Assembly: GCA_019915135.1 (NCBI GenBank)
Contig: JAHLMK010000010.1
Span: 1,727,577 to 1,791,576, forward strand
Source of the DNA: Strobilurus pachycystidiatus
Taxonomy: Eukaryota > Basidiomycota > Agaricomycetes > Agaricales > Physalacriaceae
Reading direction: 5' to 3'
DNA: 64,000 bases
The position numbers were made by a program, and so were the translations under genes. Every line of letters starts with the position of its first letter. Within the stretch, counting starts at the first letter, position 1. Below the pieces are notes generated by a model. It was not told where the DNA came from. It did not search any database and saw nothing but the letters and a program-made list of their open reading frames with translations. Shown in pieces: positions 33,460 through 48,200 of the stretch.

Positions 33460-36400
33460 TTTCAAACATCTTTTGCGTAGCGTGCGGAGGTTGAGGAGTG
33501 GCGTCGGAGGTGCGTGACTTGTGTTCTGACTGCGGCGGGTCAATGATGGTGAACATCGGACAGTGCGCGGTATTGGGAATGACACGGCGAGGCGTGCGCT
33601 TTGACTGCGAAGACGTGAGAAGTGAAAACACAAAGCGCGCAGTTGAAGAGCGAAGACTCGGTCGGGTTGCGAATTCTCAGCTATGCGGACAAGTTGGTCA
33701 ATGCGTTCAAGGCTATGTCTGTCAAGCGTTCGTTTACGAGGCAAGGACTTGAATCAAACAGTGCGAACAACTGCTTCTTGACTGAATCTTACTCGCTTTG
33801 ACTCGGATGTGTGTTTGACTTGTATATGGAGGGTCAGTGGTATGTATGTTCAACGTGTGTTTAGGTCAGGCTAAGAAGGTTCGGAAGGCGTTGGGAGACT
33901 GTCTCAGAGAGGGAAAGGCGTTCTATCTTATCTTGAGAGGGTGACGGAACTTTCTTAGTGGGCGAAAAGACGTTCTCTCTGCATCGTAGCAAGAATGCGT
34001 TGAACTCAAGTCGGTTATACGGACAGACTCACTCGGTTAGAAGGTTAGGTTCGGGTTAGAAGGTTAGGGTTCTCGGTGTTCTCGCTCGCGCAGCGAAGAG
34101 AACGTTTAAGAAAGGGCCCGCGCGCGGGGCCTCTGTCTCGGTGCGTATCGGAGACGCAACAAGATATGTGACATTATTCTAAACTGGTCAATCGGTGCAA
34201 TGAACGAGATCATTAAGGGAAGATATACTGTTCCGATGCATGCAAAACTTGCATTGTCATCTTTCAAACATCTTTTGCGTAGCGTGCGGAGGTTGAGGAG
34301 TGGCGTCGGAGGTGCGTGACTTGTGTTCTGACTGCGGCGGGTCAATGATGGTGAACATCGGACAGTGCGCGGTATTGGGAATGACACGGCGAGGCGTGCG
34401 CTTTGACTGCGAAGACGTGAGAAGTGAAAACACAAAGCGCGCAGTTGAAGAGCGAAGACTCGGTCGGGTTGCGAATTCTCAGCTATGCGGACAAGTTGGT
34501 CAATGCGTTCAAGGCTATGTCTGTCGAGCGTTCGTTTACGAGGCAAGGACTTGAATCAAACAGTGCGAACAACTGCTTCTTGACTGAATCTTACTCGCTT
34601 TGACTCGGATGTGTGTTTGACTTGTATATGGAGGGTCAGTGGTATGTATGTTCAACGTGTGTTTAGGTCAGGCTAAGAAGGTTCGGAAGGCGTTGGGAGA
34701 CTGTCTCAGAGAGGGAAAGGCGTTCTATCTTATCTTGAGAGGGTGACGGAACTTTCTTAGTGGGCGAAAAGACGTTCTCTCTGCATCGTAGCAAGAATGC
34801 GTTGAACTCAAGTCGGTTATACGGACAGACTCACTCGGTTAGAAGGTTAGGTTCGGGTTAGAAGGTTAGGGTTCTCGGTGTTCTCGCTCGCGCAGCGAAG
34901 AGAACGTTTAAGAAAGGGCCCGCGCGCGGGGCCTCTGTCTCGGTGCGTATCGGAGACGCAACAAGATATGTGACATTATTCTAAACTGGTCAATCGGTGC
35001 AATGAACGAGATCATTAAGGGAAGATATACTGTTCCGATGCATGCAAAACTTGCATTGTCATCTTTCAAACATCTTTTGCGTAGCGTGCGGAGGTTGAGG
35101 AGTGGCGTCGGAGGTGCGTGACTTGTGTTCTGACTGCGGCGGGTCAATGATGGTGAACATCGGACAGTGCGCGGTATTGGGAATGACACGGCGAGGCGTG
35201 CGCTTTGACTGCGAAGACGTGAGAAGTGAAAACACAAAGCGCGCAGTTGAAGAGCGAAGACTCGGTCGGGTTGCGAATTCTCAGCTATGCGGACAAGTTG
35301 GTCAATGCGTTCAAGGCTATGTCTGTCGAGCGTTCGTTTACGAGGCAAGGACTTGAATCAAACAGTGCGAACAACTGCTTCTTGACTGAATCTTACTCGC
35401 TTTGACTCGGATGTGTGTTTGACTTGTATATGGAGGGTCAGTGGTATGTATGTTCAACGTGTGTTTAGGTCAGGCTAAGAAGGTTCGGAAGGCGTTGGGA
35501 GACTGTCTCAGAGAGGGAAAGGCGTTCTATCTTATCTTGAGAGGGTGACGGAACTTTCTTAGTGGGCGAAAAGACGTTCTCTCTGCATCGTAGCAAGAAT
35601 GCGTTGAACTCAAGTCGGTTATACGGACAGACTCACTCGGTTAGAAGGTTAGGTTCGGGTTAGAAGGTTAGGGTTCTCGGTGTTCTCGCTCGCGCAGCGA
35701 AGAGAACGTTTAAGAAAGGGCCCGCGCGCGGGGCCTCTGTCTCGGTGCGTATCGGAGACGCAACAAGATATGTGACATTATTCTAAACTGGTCAATCGGT
35801 GCAATGAACGAGATCATTAAGGGAAGATATACTGTTCCGATGCATGCAAAACTTGCATTGTCATCTTTCAAACATCTTTTGCGTAGCGTGCGGAGGTTGA
35901 GGAGTGGCGTCGGAGGTGCGTGACTTGTGTTCTGACTGCGGCGGGTCAATGATGGTGAACATCGGACAGTGCGCGGTATTGGGAATGACACGGCGAGGCG
36001 TGCGCTTTGACTGCGAAGACGTGAGAAGTGAAAACACAAAGCGCGCAGTTGAAGAGCGAAGACTCGGTCGGGTTGCGAATTCTCAGCTATGCGGACAAGT
36101 TGGTCAATGCGTTCAAGGCTATGTCTGTCGAGCGTTCGTTTACGAGGCAAGGACTTGAATCAAACAGTGCGAACAACTGCTTCTTGACTGAATCTTACTC
36201 GCTTTGACTCGGATGTGTGTTTGACTTGTATATGGAGGGTCAGTGGTATGTATGTTCAACGTGTGTTTAGGTCAGGCTAAGAAGGTTCGGAAGGCGTTGG
36301 GAGACTGTCTCAGAGAGGGAAAGGCGTTCTATCTTATCTTGAGAGGGTGACGGAACTTTCTTAGTGGGCGAAAAGACGTTCTCTCTGCATCGTAGCAAGA

Positions 36401-39400
36401 ATGCGTTGAACTCAAGTCGGTTATACGGACAGACTCACTCGGTTAGAAGGTTAGGTTCGGGTTAGAAGGTTAGGGTTCTCGGTGTTCTCGCTCGCGCAGC
36501 GAAGAGAACGTTTAAGAAAGGGCCCGCGCGCGGGGCCTCTGTCTCGGTGCGTATCGGAGACGCAACAAGATATGTGACATTATTCTAAACTGGTCAATCG
36601 GTGCAATGAACGAGATCATTAAGGGAAGATATACTGTTCCGATGCATGCAAAACTTGCATTGTCATCTTTCAAACATCTTTTGCGTAGCGTGCGGAGGTT
36701 GAGGAGTGGCGTCGGAGGTGCGTGACTTGTGTTCTGACTGCGGCGGGTCAATGATGGTGAACATCGGACAGTGCGCGGTATTGGGAATGACACGGCGAGG
36801 CGTGCGCTTTGACTGCGAAGACGTGAGAAGTGAAAACACAAAGCGCGCAGTTGAAGAGCGAAGACTCGGTCGGGTTGCGAATTCTCAGCTATGCGGACAA
36901 GTTGGTCAATGCGTTCAAGGCTATGTCTGTCGAGCGTTCGTTTACGAGGCAAGGACTTGAATCAAACAGTGCGAACAACTGCTTCTTGACTGAATCTTAC
37001 TCGCTTTGACTCGGATGTGTGTTTGACTTGTATATGGAGGGTCAGTGGTATGTATGTTCAACGTGTGTTTAGGTCAGGCTAAGAAGGTTCGGAAGGCGTT
37101 GGGAGACTGTCTCAGAGAGGGAAAGGCGTTCTATCTTATCTTGAGAGGGTGACGGAACTTTCTTAGTGGGCGAAAAGACGTTCTCTCTGCATCGTAGCAA
37201 GAATGCGTTGAACTCAAGTCGGTTATACGGACAGACTCACTCGGTTAGAAGGTTAGGTTCGGGTTAGAAGGTTAGGGTTCTCGGTGTTCTCGCTCGCGCA
37301 GCGAAGAGAACGTTTAAGAAAGGGCCCGCGCGCGGGGCCTCTGTCTCGGTGCGTATCGGAGACGCAACAAGATATGTGACATTATTCTAAACTGGTCAAT
37401 CGGTGCAATGAACGAGATCATTAAGGGAAGATATACTGTTCCGATGCATGCAAAACTTGCATTGTCATCTTTCAAACATCTTTTGCGTAGCGTGCGGAGG
37501 TTGAGGAGTGGCGTCGGAGGTGCGTGACTTGTGTTCTGACTGCGGCGGGTCAATGATGGTGAACATCGGACAGTGCGCGGTATTGGGAATGACACGGCGA
37601 GGCGTGCGCTTTGACTGCGAAGACGTGAGAAGTGAAAACACAAAGCGCGCAGTTGAAGAGCGAAGACTCGGTCGGGTTGCGAATTCTCAGCTATGCGGAC
37701 AAGTTGGTCAATGCGTTCAAGGCTATGTCTGTCGAGCGTTCGTTTACGAGGCAAGGACTTGAATCAAACAGTGCGAACAACTGCTTCTTGACTGAATCTT
37801 ACTCGCTTTGACTCGGATGTGTGTTTGACTTGTATATGGAGGGTCAGTGGTATGTATGTTCAACGTGTGTTTAGGTCAGGCTAAGAAGGTTCGGAAGGCG
37901 TTGGGAGACTGTCTCAGAGAGGGAAAGGCGTTCTATCTTATCTTGAGAGGGTGACGGAACTTTCTTAGTGGGCGAAAAGACGTTCTCTCTGCATCGTAGC
38001 AAGAATGCGTTGAACTCAAGTCGGTTATACGGACAGACTCACTCGGTTAGAAGGTTAGGTTCGGGTTAGAAGGTTAGGGTTCTCGGTGTTCTCGCTCGCG
38101 CAGCGAAGAGAACGTTTAAGAAAGGGCCCGCGCGCGGGGCCTCTGTCTCGGTGCGTATCGGAGACGCAACAAGATATGTGACATTATTCTAAACTGGTCA
38201 ATCGGTGCAATGAACGAGATCATTAAGGGAAGATATACTGTTCCGATGCATGCAAAACTTGCATTGTCATCTTTCAAACATCTTTTGCGTAGCGTGCGGA
38301 GGTTGAGGAGTGGCGTCGGAGGTGCGTGACTTGTGTTCTGACTGCGGCGGGTCAATGATGGTGAACATCGGACAGTGCGCGGTATTGGGAATGACACGGC
38401 GAGGCGTGCGCTTTGACTGCGAAGACGTGAGAAGTGAAAACACAAAGCGCGCAGTTGAAGAGCGAAGACTCGGTCGGGTTGCGAATTCTCAGCTATGCGG
38501 ACAAGTTGGTCAATGCGTTCAAGGCTATGTCTGTCGAGCGTTCGTTTACGAGGCAAGGACTTGAATCAAACAGTGCGAACAACTGCTTCTTGACTGAATC
38601 TTACTCGCTTTGACTCGGATGTGTGTTTGACTTGTATATGGAGGGTCAGTGGTATGTATGTTCAACGTGTGTTTAGGTCAGGCTAAGAAGGTTCGGAAGG
38701 CGTTGGGAGACTGTCTCAGAGAGGGAAAGGCGTTCTATCTTATCTTGAGAGGGTGACGGAACTTTCTTAGTGGGCGAAAAGACGTTCTCTCTGCATCGTA
38801 GCAAGAATGCGTTGAACTCAAGTCGGTTATACGGACAGACTCACTCGGTTAGAAGGTTAGGTTCGGGTTAGAAGGTTAGGGTTCTCGGTGTTCTCGCTCG
38901 CGCAGCGAAGAGAACGTTTAAGAAAGGGCCCGCGCGCGGGGCCTCTGTCTCGGTGCGTATCGGAGACGCAACAAGATATGTGACATTATTCTAAACTGGT
39001 CAATCGGTGCAATGAACGAGATCATTAAGGGAAGATATACTGTTCCGATGCATGCAAAACTTGCATTGTCATCTTTCAAACATCTTTTGCGTAGCGTGCG
39101 GAGGTTGAGGAGTGGCGTCGGAGGTGCGTGACTTGTGTTCTGACTGCGGCGGGTCAATGATGGTGAACATCGGACAGTGCGCGGTATTGGGAATGACACG
39201 GCGAGGCGTGCGCTTTGACTGCGAAGACGTGAGAAGTGAAAACACAAAGCGCGCAGTTGAAGAGCGAAGACTCGGTCGGGTTGCGAATTCTCAGCTATGC
39301 GGACAAGTTGGTCAATGCGTTCAAGGCTATGTCTGTCGAGCGTTCGTTTACGAGGCAAGGACTTGAATCAAACAGTGCGAACAACTGCTTCTTGACTGAA

Positions 39401-42400
39401 TCTTACTCGCTTTGACTCGGATGTGTGTTTGACTTGTATATGGAGGGTCAGTGGTATGTATGTTCAACGTGTGTTTAGGTCAGGCTAAGAAGGTTCGGAA
39501 GGCGTTGGGAGACTGTCTCAGAGAGGGAAAGGCGTTCTATCTTATCTTGAGAGGGTGACGGAACTTTCTTAGTGGGCGAAAAGACGTTCTCTCTGCATCG
39601 TAGCAAGAATGCGTTGAACTCAAGTCGGTTATACGGACAGACTCACTCGGTTAGAAGGTTAGGTTCGGGTTAGAAGGTTAGGGTTCTCGGTGTTCTCGCT
39701 CGCGCAGCGAAGAGAACGTTTAAGAAAGGGCCCGCGCGCGGGGCCTCTGTCTCGGTGCGTATCGGAGACGCAACAAGATATGTGACATTATTCTAAACTG
39801 GTCAATCGGTGCAATGAACGAGATCATTAAGGGAAGATATACTGTTCCGATGCATGCAAAACTTGCATTGTCATCTTTCAAACATCTTTTGCGTAGCGTG
39901 CGGAGGTTGAGGAGTGGCGTCGGAGGTGCGTGACTTGTGTTCTGACTGCGGCGGGTCAATGATGGTGAACATCGGACAGTGCGCGGTATTGGGAATGACA
40001 CGGCGAGGCGTGCGCTTTGACTGCGAAGACGTGAGAAGTGAAAACACAAAGCGCGCAGTTGAAGAGCGAAGACTCGGTCGGGTTGCGAATTCTCAGCTAT
40101 GCGGACAAGTTGGTCAATGCGTTCAAGGCTATGTCTGTCGAGCGTTCGTTTACGAGGCAAGGACTTGAATCAAACAGTGCGAACAACTGCTTCTTGACTG
40201 AATCTTACTCGCTTTGACTCGGATGTGTGTTTGACTTGTATATGGAGGGTCAGTGGTATGTATGTTCAACGTGTGTTTAGGTCAGGCTAAGAAGGTTCGG
40301 AAGGCGTTGGGAGACTGTCTCAGAGAGGGAAAGGCGTTCTATCTTATCTTGAGAGGGTGACGGAACTTTCTTAGTGGGCGAAAAGACGTTCTCTCTGCAT
40401 CGTAGCAAGAATGCGTTGAACTCAAGTCGGTTATACGGACAGACTCACTCGGTTAGAAGGTTAGGTTCGGGTTAGAAGGTTAGGGTTCTCGGTGTTCTCG
40501 CTCGCGCAGCGAAGAGAACGTTTAAGAAAGGGCCCGCGCGCGGGGCCTCTGTCTCGGTGCGTATCGGAGACGCAACAAGATATGTGACATTATTCTAAAC
40601 TGGTCAATCGGTGCAATGAACGAGATCATTAAGGGAAGATATACTGTTCCGATGCATGCAAAACTTGCATTGTCATCTTTCAAACATCTTTTGCGTAGCG
40701 TGCGGAGGTTGAGGAGTGGCGTCGGAGGTGCGTGACTTGTGTTCTGACTGCGGCGGGTCAATGATGGTGAACATCGGACAGTGCGCGGTATTGGGAATGA
40801 CACGGCGAGGCGTGCGCTTTGACTGCGAAGACGTGAGAAGTGAAAACACAAAGCGCGCAGTTGAAGAGCGAAGACTCGGTCGGGTTGCGAATTCTCAGCT
40901 ATGCGGACAAGTTGGTCAATGCGTTCAAGGCTATGTCTGTCGAGCGTTCGTTTACGAGGCAAGGACTTGAATCAAACAGTGCGAACAACTGCTTCTTGAC
41001 TGAATCTTACTCGCTTTGACTCGGATGTGTGTTTGACTTGTATATGGAGGGTCAGTGGTATGTATGTTCAACGTGTGTTTAGGTCAGGCTAAGAAGGTTC
41101 GGAAGGCGTTGGGAGACTGTCTCAGAGAGGGAAAGGCGTTCTATCTTATCTTGAGAGGGTGACGGAACTTTCTTAGTGGGCGAAAAGACGTTCTCTCTGC
41201 ATCGTAGCAAGAATGCGTTGAACTCAAGTCGGTTATACGGACAGACTCACTCGGTTAGAAGGTTAGGTTCGGGTTAGAAGGTTAGGGTTCTCGGTGTTCT
41301 CGCTCGCGCAGCGAAGAGAACGTTTAAGAAAGGGCCCGCGCGCGGGGCCTCTGTCTCGGTGCGTATCGGAGACGCAACAAGATATGTGACATTATTCTAA
41401 ACTGGTCAATCGGTGCAATGAACGAGATCATTAAGGGAAGATATACTGTTCCGATGCATGCAAAACTTGCATTGTCATCTTTCAAACATCTTTTGCGTAG
41501 CGTGCGGAGGTTGAGGAGTGGCGTCGGAGGTGCGTGACTTGTGTTCTGACTGCGGCGGGTCAATGATGGTGAACATCGGACAGTGCGCGGTATTGGGAAT
41601 GACACGGCGAGGCGTGCGCTTTGACTGCGAAGACGTGAGAAGTGAAAACACAAAGCGCGCAGTTGAAGAGCGAAGACTCGGTCGGGTTGCGAATTCTCAG
41701 CTATGCGGACAAGTTGGTCAATGCGTTCAAGGCTATGTCTGTCGAGCGTTCGTTTACGAGGCAAGGACTTGAATCAAACAGTGCGAACAACTGCTTCTTG
41801 ACTGAATCTTACTCGCTTTGACTCGGATGTGTGTTTGACTTGTATATGGAGGGTCAGTGGTATGTATGTTCAACGTGTGTTTAGGTCAGGCTAAGAAGGT
41901 TCGGAAGGCGTTGGGAGACTGTCTCAGAGAGGGAAAGGCGTTCTATCTTATCTTGAGAGGGTGACGGAACTTTCTTAGTGGGCGAAAAGACGTTCTCTCT
42001 GCATCGTAGCAAGAATGCGTTGAACTCAAGTCGGTTATACGGACAGACTCACTCGGTTAGAAGGTTAGGTTCGGGTTAGAAGGTTAGGGTTCTCGGTGTT
42101 CTCGCTCGCGCAGCGAAGAGAACGTTTAAGAAAGGGCCCGCGCGCGGGGCCTCTGTCTCGGTGCGTATCGGAGACGCAACAAGATATGTGACATTATTCT
42201 AAACTGGTCAATCGGTGCAATGAACGAGATCATTAAGGGAAGATATACTGTTCCGATGCATGCAAAACTTGCATTGTCATCTTTCAAACATCTTTTGTGT
42301 AGCGTGCGGAGGTTGAGGAGTGGCGTCGGAGGTGCGTGACTTGTGTTCTGACTGCGGCGGGTCAATGATGGTGAACATCGGACAGTGCGCGGTATTGGGA

Positions 42401-45206
42401 ATGACACGGCGAGGCGTGCGCTTTGACTGCGAAGACGTGAGAAGTGAAAACACAAAGCGCGCAGTTGAAGAGCGAAGACTCGGTCGGGTTGCGAATTCTC
42501 AGCTATGCGGACAAGTTGGTCAATGCGTTCAAGGCTATGTCTGTCGAGCGTTCGTTTACGAGGCAAGGACTTGAATCAAACAGTGCGAACAACTGCTTCT
42601 TGACTGAATCTTACTCGCTTTGACTCGGATGTGTGTTTGACTTGTATATGGAGGGTCAGTGGTATGTATGTTCAACGTGTGTTTAGGTCAGGCTAAGAAG
42701 GTTCGGAAGGCGTTGGGAGACTGTCTCAGAGAGGGAAAGGCGTTCTATCTTATCTTGAGAGGGTGACGGAACTTTCTTAGTGGGCGAAAAGACGTTCTCT
42801 CTGCATCGTAGCAAGAATGCGTTGAACTCAAGTCGGTTATACGGACAGACTCACTCGGTTAGAAGGTTAGGTTCGGGTTAGAAGGTTAGGGTTCTCGGTG
42901 TTCTCGCTCGCGCAGCGAAGAGAACGTTTAAGAAAGGGCCCGCGCGCGGGGCCTCTGTCTCGGTGCGTATCGGAGACGCAACAAGATATGTGACATTATT
43001 CTAAACTGGTCAATCGGTGCAATGAACGAGATCATTAAGGGAAGATATACTGTTCCGATGCATGCAAAACTTGCATTGTCATCTTTCAAACATCTTTTGC
43101 GTAGCGTGCGGAGGTTGAGGAGTGGCGTCGGAGGTGCGTGACTTGTGTTCTGACTGCGGCGGGTCAATGATGGTGAACATCGGACAGTGCGCGGTATTGG
43201 GAATGACACGGCGAGGCGTGCGCTTTGACTGCGAAGACGTGAGAAGTGAAAACACAAAGCGCGCAGTTGAAGAGCGAAGACTCGGTCGGGTTGCGAATTC
43301 TCAGCTATGCGGACAAGTTGGTCAATGCGTTCAAGGCTATGTCTGTCGAGCGTTCGTTTACGAGGCAAGGACTTGAATCAAACAGTGCGAACAACTGCTT
43401 CTTGACTGAATCTTACTCGCTTTGACTCGGATGTGTGTTTGACTTGTATATGGAGGGTCAGTGGTATGTATGTTCAACGTGTGTTTAGGTCAGGCTAAGA
43501 AGGTTCGGAAGGCGTTGGGAGACTGTCTCAGAGAGGGAAAGGCGTTCTATCTTATCTTGAGAGGGTGACGGAACTTTCTTAGTGGGCGAAAAGACGTTCT
43601 CTCTGCATCGTAGCAAGAATGCGTTGAACTCAAGTCGGTTATACGGACAGACTCACTCGGTTAGAAGGTTAGGTTCGGGTTAGAAGGTTAGGGTTCTCGG
43701 TGTTCTCGCTCGCGCAGCGAAGAGAACGTTTAAGAAAGGGCCCGCGCGCGGGGCCTCTGTCTCGGTGCGTATCGGAGACGCAACAAGATATGTGACATTA
43801 TTCTAAACTGGTCAATCGGTGCAATGAACGAGATCATTAAGGGAAGATATACTGTTCCGATGCATGCAAAACTTGCATTGTCATCTTTCAAACATCTTTT
43901 GTGTAGCGTGCGGAGGTTGAGGAGTGGCGTCGGAGGTGCGTGACTTGTGTTCTGACTGCGGCGGGTCAATGATGGTGAACATCGGACAGTGCGCGGTATT
44001 GGGAATGACACGGCGAGGCGTGCGCTTTGACTGCGAAGACGTGAGAAGTGAAAACACAAAGCGCGCAGTTGAAGAGCGAAGACTCGGTCGGGTTGCGAAT
44101 TCTCAGCTATGCGGACAAGTTGGTCAATGCGTTCAAGGCTATGTCTGTCGAGCGTTCGTTTACGAGGCAAGGACTTGAATCAAACAGTGCGAACAACTGC
44201 TTCTTGACTGAATCTTACTCGCTTTGACTCGGATGTGTGTTTGACTTGTATATGGAGGGTCAGTGGTATGTATGTTCAACGTGTGTTTAGGTCAGGCTAA
44301 GAAGGTTCGGAAGGCGTTGGGAGACTGTCTCAGAGAGGGAAAGGCGTTCTATCTTATCTTGAGAGGGTGACGGAACTTTCTTAGTGGGCGAAAAGACGTT
44401 CTCTCTGCATCGTAGCAAGAATGCGTTGAACTCAAGTCGGTTATACGGACAGACTCACTCGGTTAGAAGGTTAGGTTCGGGTTAGAAGGTTAGGGTTCTC
44501 GGTGTTCTCGCTCGCGCAGCGAAGAGAACGTTTAAGAAAGGGCCCGCGCGCGGGGCCTCTGTCTCGGTGCGTATCGGAGACGCAACAAGATATGTGACAT
44601 TATTCTAAACTGGTCAATCGGTGCAATGAACGAGATCATTAAGGGAAGATATACTGTTCCGATGCATGCAAAACTTGCATTGTCATCTTTCAAACATCTT
44701 TTGCGTAGCGTGCGGAGGTTGAGGAGTGGCGTCGGAGGTGCGTGACTTGTGTTCTGACTGCGGCGGGTCAATGATGGTGAACATCGGACAGTGCGCGGTA
44801 TTGGGAATGACACGGCGAGGCGTGCGCTTTGACTGCGAAGACGTGAGAAGTGAAAACACAAAGCGCGCAGTTGAAGAGCGAAGACTCGGTCGGGTTGCGA
44901 ATTCTCAGCTATGCGGACAAGTTGGTCAATGCGTTCAAGGCTATGTCTGTCGAGCGTTCGTTTACGAGGCAAGGACTTGAATCAAACAGTGCGAACAACT
45001 GCTTCTTGACTGAATCTTACTCGCTTTGACTCGGATGTGTGTTTGACTTGTATATGGAGGGTCAGTGGTATGTATGTTCAACGTGTGTTTAGGTCAGGCT
45101 AAGAAGGTTCGGAAGGCGTTGGGAGACTGTCTCAGAGAGGGAAAGGCGTTCTATCTTATCTTGAGAGGGTGACGGAACTTTCTTAGTGGGCGAAAAGACG
45201 TTCTCT

Positions 45207-48200
45207 CTTATATTCTCTCGAGAAGCCAATGCATCATTGGCTTCATAGGAGGGAAGAAGCGTTCTGGCACGAGCAAGCAATGGGCGGGGTCACGTGACCG
45301 TTTGGATTCCGGAGGTCCGAGGTCGGATTGACCTTTCGGAACAACCCGATCATCTATATATGAGTTGGGTCTATGGCTATTGTACCACCAAGTCGTGAGG
45401 TCCGAGCGGGGGATAGGGTGGGGTGAGGTGGGCGGGCGGGCGCCAAATTGTTCGGAAAATGTGCGCACCGGTCGGGATGACATCTTTCATCAGCGGACCG
45501 GACCCTTTCCGGGCTTGCACGGCCCTCTGGAACGCTCCCGGATGCGCCGATAAATGCGCCACACTGTAAATACCAACTGCCACACACGACGAGGGCGCAG
45601 AGCGTCAAGCGGGCTGTGTTCCAACGTCGAGCGGACCTTGTGGGACATTGATCCATCGCCGGATCAGTCCCCGAGGCCGTCCCTGACCGTGCCAGTCCCC
45701 ATCAGTGCCTAAAATGACCCTGAATCCGGTGCCGGCGCCTCCCATTAGAAAGTGGCGATGGCTAGTGTTCAAATGGCGATGTCCAAACCTCTATGTATAT
45801 TGTCCCGTCAATTTCCGTCCCTTATGGTGTCTTCCCGGTCGCTGGTTGTGAGTGCCAATAGCCCGCATCATGGTTGTCAGTGTACCATCACCGTCTACCC
45901 GAGCTGGCAGTGCACCCAGGCCGTCGACTGCATCGCGTACGGTATTTACTGCTCACTCATAGGTCTGGGCACCTTGCCCTGCCAACGCAAACACTACACT
46001 TACCGGCTGTAGTTGGCGATAATTGCGCCACACTTCAGTATCTAATCGATGGCTCCATGCTGACACCCGACAGTGCCCAGAGAGAATAAATTCACATTTG
46101 AGCTACATAAAACATAAAACTCGTGTCCCCTCCCCGTGTTGAGTCCGCGCTCGATGGGTACAGGATGGGTGGAGGCATGATCTCGGGTGTGGGTGGGGCA
46201 CTCAATGCGTTGTAAACGGCCAAAGGCGTCTGCGGACCAACGCGTCCCGGCTCCAGTACCATCCACACCGTGTTGCTTCAAGCCGTACGAGCCTCCCCGT
46301 GCTCAGAAGCACAGGGCGCATTCGCATTGCATGTCCACGGGTGTGGGGATGATCCTGGGCGGGACTGGCGGTGCGACAGGCGTGTGACGCGATGGGTGAG
46401 CGCACGGACGACGGGCGGACGGTGAAGCTGGCTCGGCGCTCGCGGATAAGCGGTTGTCGTGCCGATGCGGTGGAGAGGCGGGAGAACGAGGTTATTTGAA
46501 CCGCACACCAAGACCGGCTTCCGTGAAGCAGGTTGATTGAGGAGCCGTGAGATCTGAATCTTCGTACAGATATCAGCAAATAGAAAAATGACACTGGCGC
46601 ATTCACGCACCTGGCAGATATGCTGCCTCCGGACACGCATATCATTCATCCACGGCGGAGTGCCGCCATCCAACCTTCACCCAGACCATGCACAAGGTAG
46701 CCCTACTGCCTACCGGCGTCGTTGAGCGGGATGGGAGTGTCTGCCGGTCCTGTTTGCCGTCCCGTTGCAGACGTCGTCAAGGAGACGCGCTGCTGCATGT
46801 TGCGGTGCGAGCAGCGTGTGGAAAGGGCGCAAGACGAGGCAAGGGAGGTCGTCCGGAAGTCGTTGAGTGGTCGTCCTAGTGCACCGTGGTTGGATGGCGC
46901 AGGGGTGGTGGGCGTTGGTGGGAGATGTTGCTCGATCGCCGACCTGCCTCCGGCCTTCGGCATTGCCCGGACATTTCCCAAGAAACGGAACGTCCGGCAT
47001 TCGCCGAGCGTCACCGATCGCGAGGCAGGCACAACGTCGGCGGGATGTGCGTGCGCCCTCGAGATATGGCGCCCGGCGGCTCAAGCTCATGCATGGCGTG
47101 CAAAGTTAATAGAATATATTTATAATGCGTATCTAATATCTATTGGTAAATATGGGGAGCAAAGAAGAGTATGGTGCAAATGTGAGTGATGTTGTGGTGG
47201 TGGTAGGAGGGATGGTGGCGACATGGCAGCTATCAGACGTCGTTGATGTTCGTAGAGGGCGCTGCTGAAGAAAAGGCGGGAATTTTAGGATCAGTGGCAT
47301 TCAGCCAACATGCAACAACGACGCACCAAAAGTGTGGGAGCGTGCTACGCGCTGTGCGCCTTCAGACACCCCCAGCTCCTCACACCAGCCTCTCTCAACA
47401 CCCTGTATGCAATCCCGTCGATGTCCGAGGTGAAACTCGACGAGGCGCCGCACCGTCCGTCATCGTTGGGTGGGATCCGGCTGCCGGTGCAAGCGATGCC
47501 GCCGCGGTGCTCATACCAGCGCCTCGTGCTCCTCGTCGTACCTTCGCTAACCCTCTCACTCCACATCCCGACGAGATCCGGCGTCTAATTCTGCCGTCGT
47601 CCGCGCTCGCCGTCGTCGTTGGGCGGGAGCTGGTGACCAGCACGCACAGCATGGGCGCGGTCTTGCAGCGAGCAAAGCGTCGGGCTTGGGTACGGCTGGG
47701 ACTGGGGTTGCGATCCGGCTGCGGTTGAGTGTGCTGTCGTCCGTGGGTGCGTTGGGTGCGTTGGGCATGGAGCTGGTAGCGGATCAAGAGCGTAAGCACT
47801 GCCACCTAGCCGTGCTTGGCTCTTGATCCCGATCAGGGTTAGGGCTGTGCCTCGGCACTTGAGCTCTTACCACGACTTGCTTGTGCAAGTCGTGCGTCTA
47901 TCCACCGGATACTCGCCGCCGCCGCCCGCGCTGCTGCTCGAACCATGCGCATCCGCCTGCGCGGGACTCGTTTCCATGGAAACGAATCCCAACACGGACG
48001 CGTAAGCCCCACCAACGTGGGCAGCTCGCAACCCAAGCCGGTCTTGGGACCGCAGGACGACGACGACGCCCTCCACGGGCTAATGGACCACTGCGCCGAC
48101 GCTGGAGCCATGCCCCGCCGCACTGGTGGAAGGGAGCGTGCGGGGCCGTCGGTTTGAGCTGGGCGAGCCGCCTGGAGGCGGGCGTCCATGGCAAGGTACG

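Larger units (their letters stand above)
32724..45208. repeat. Satellite array 2, 802-bp unit, ~15.6 copies
   Basis: It continues the interrupted unit at position 63-71 and runs in phase to 45208, where it is cut at unit position 521 by block S copy 2. All complete units carry G at the variable A/G site. Private changes are A at 33724, and T at 42298 and again at 43902, exactly two units apart. The first, partial unit is diverged (see its own entry). Confidence 0.97.
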
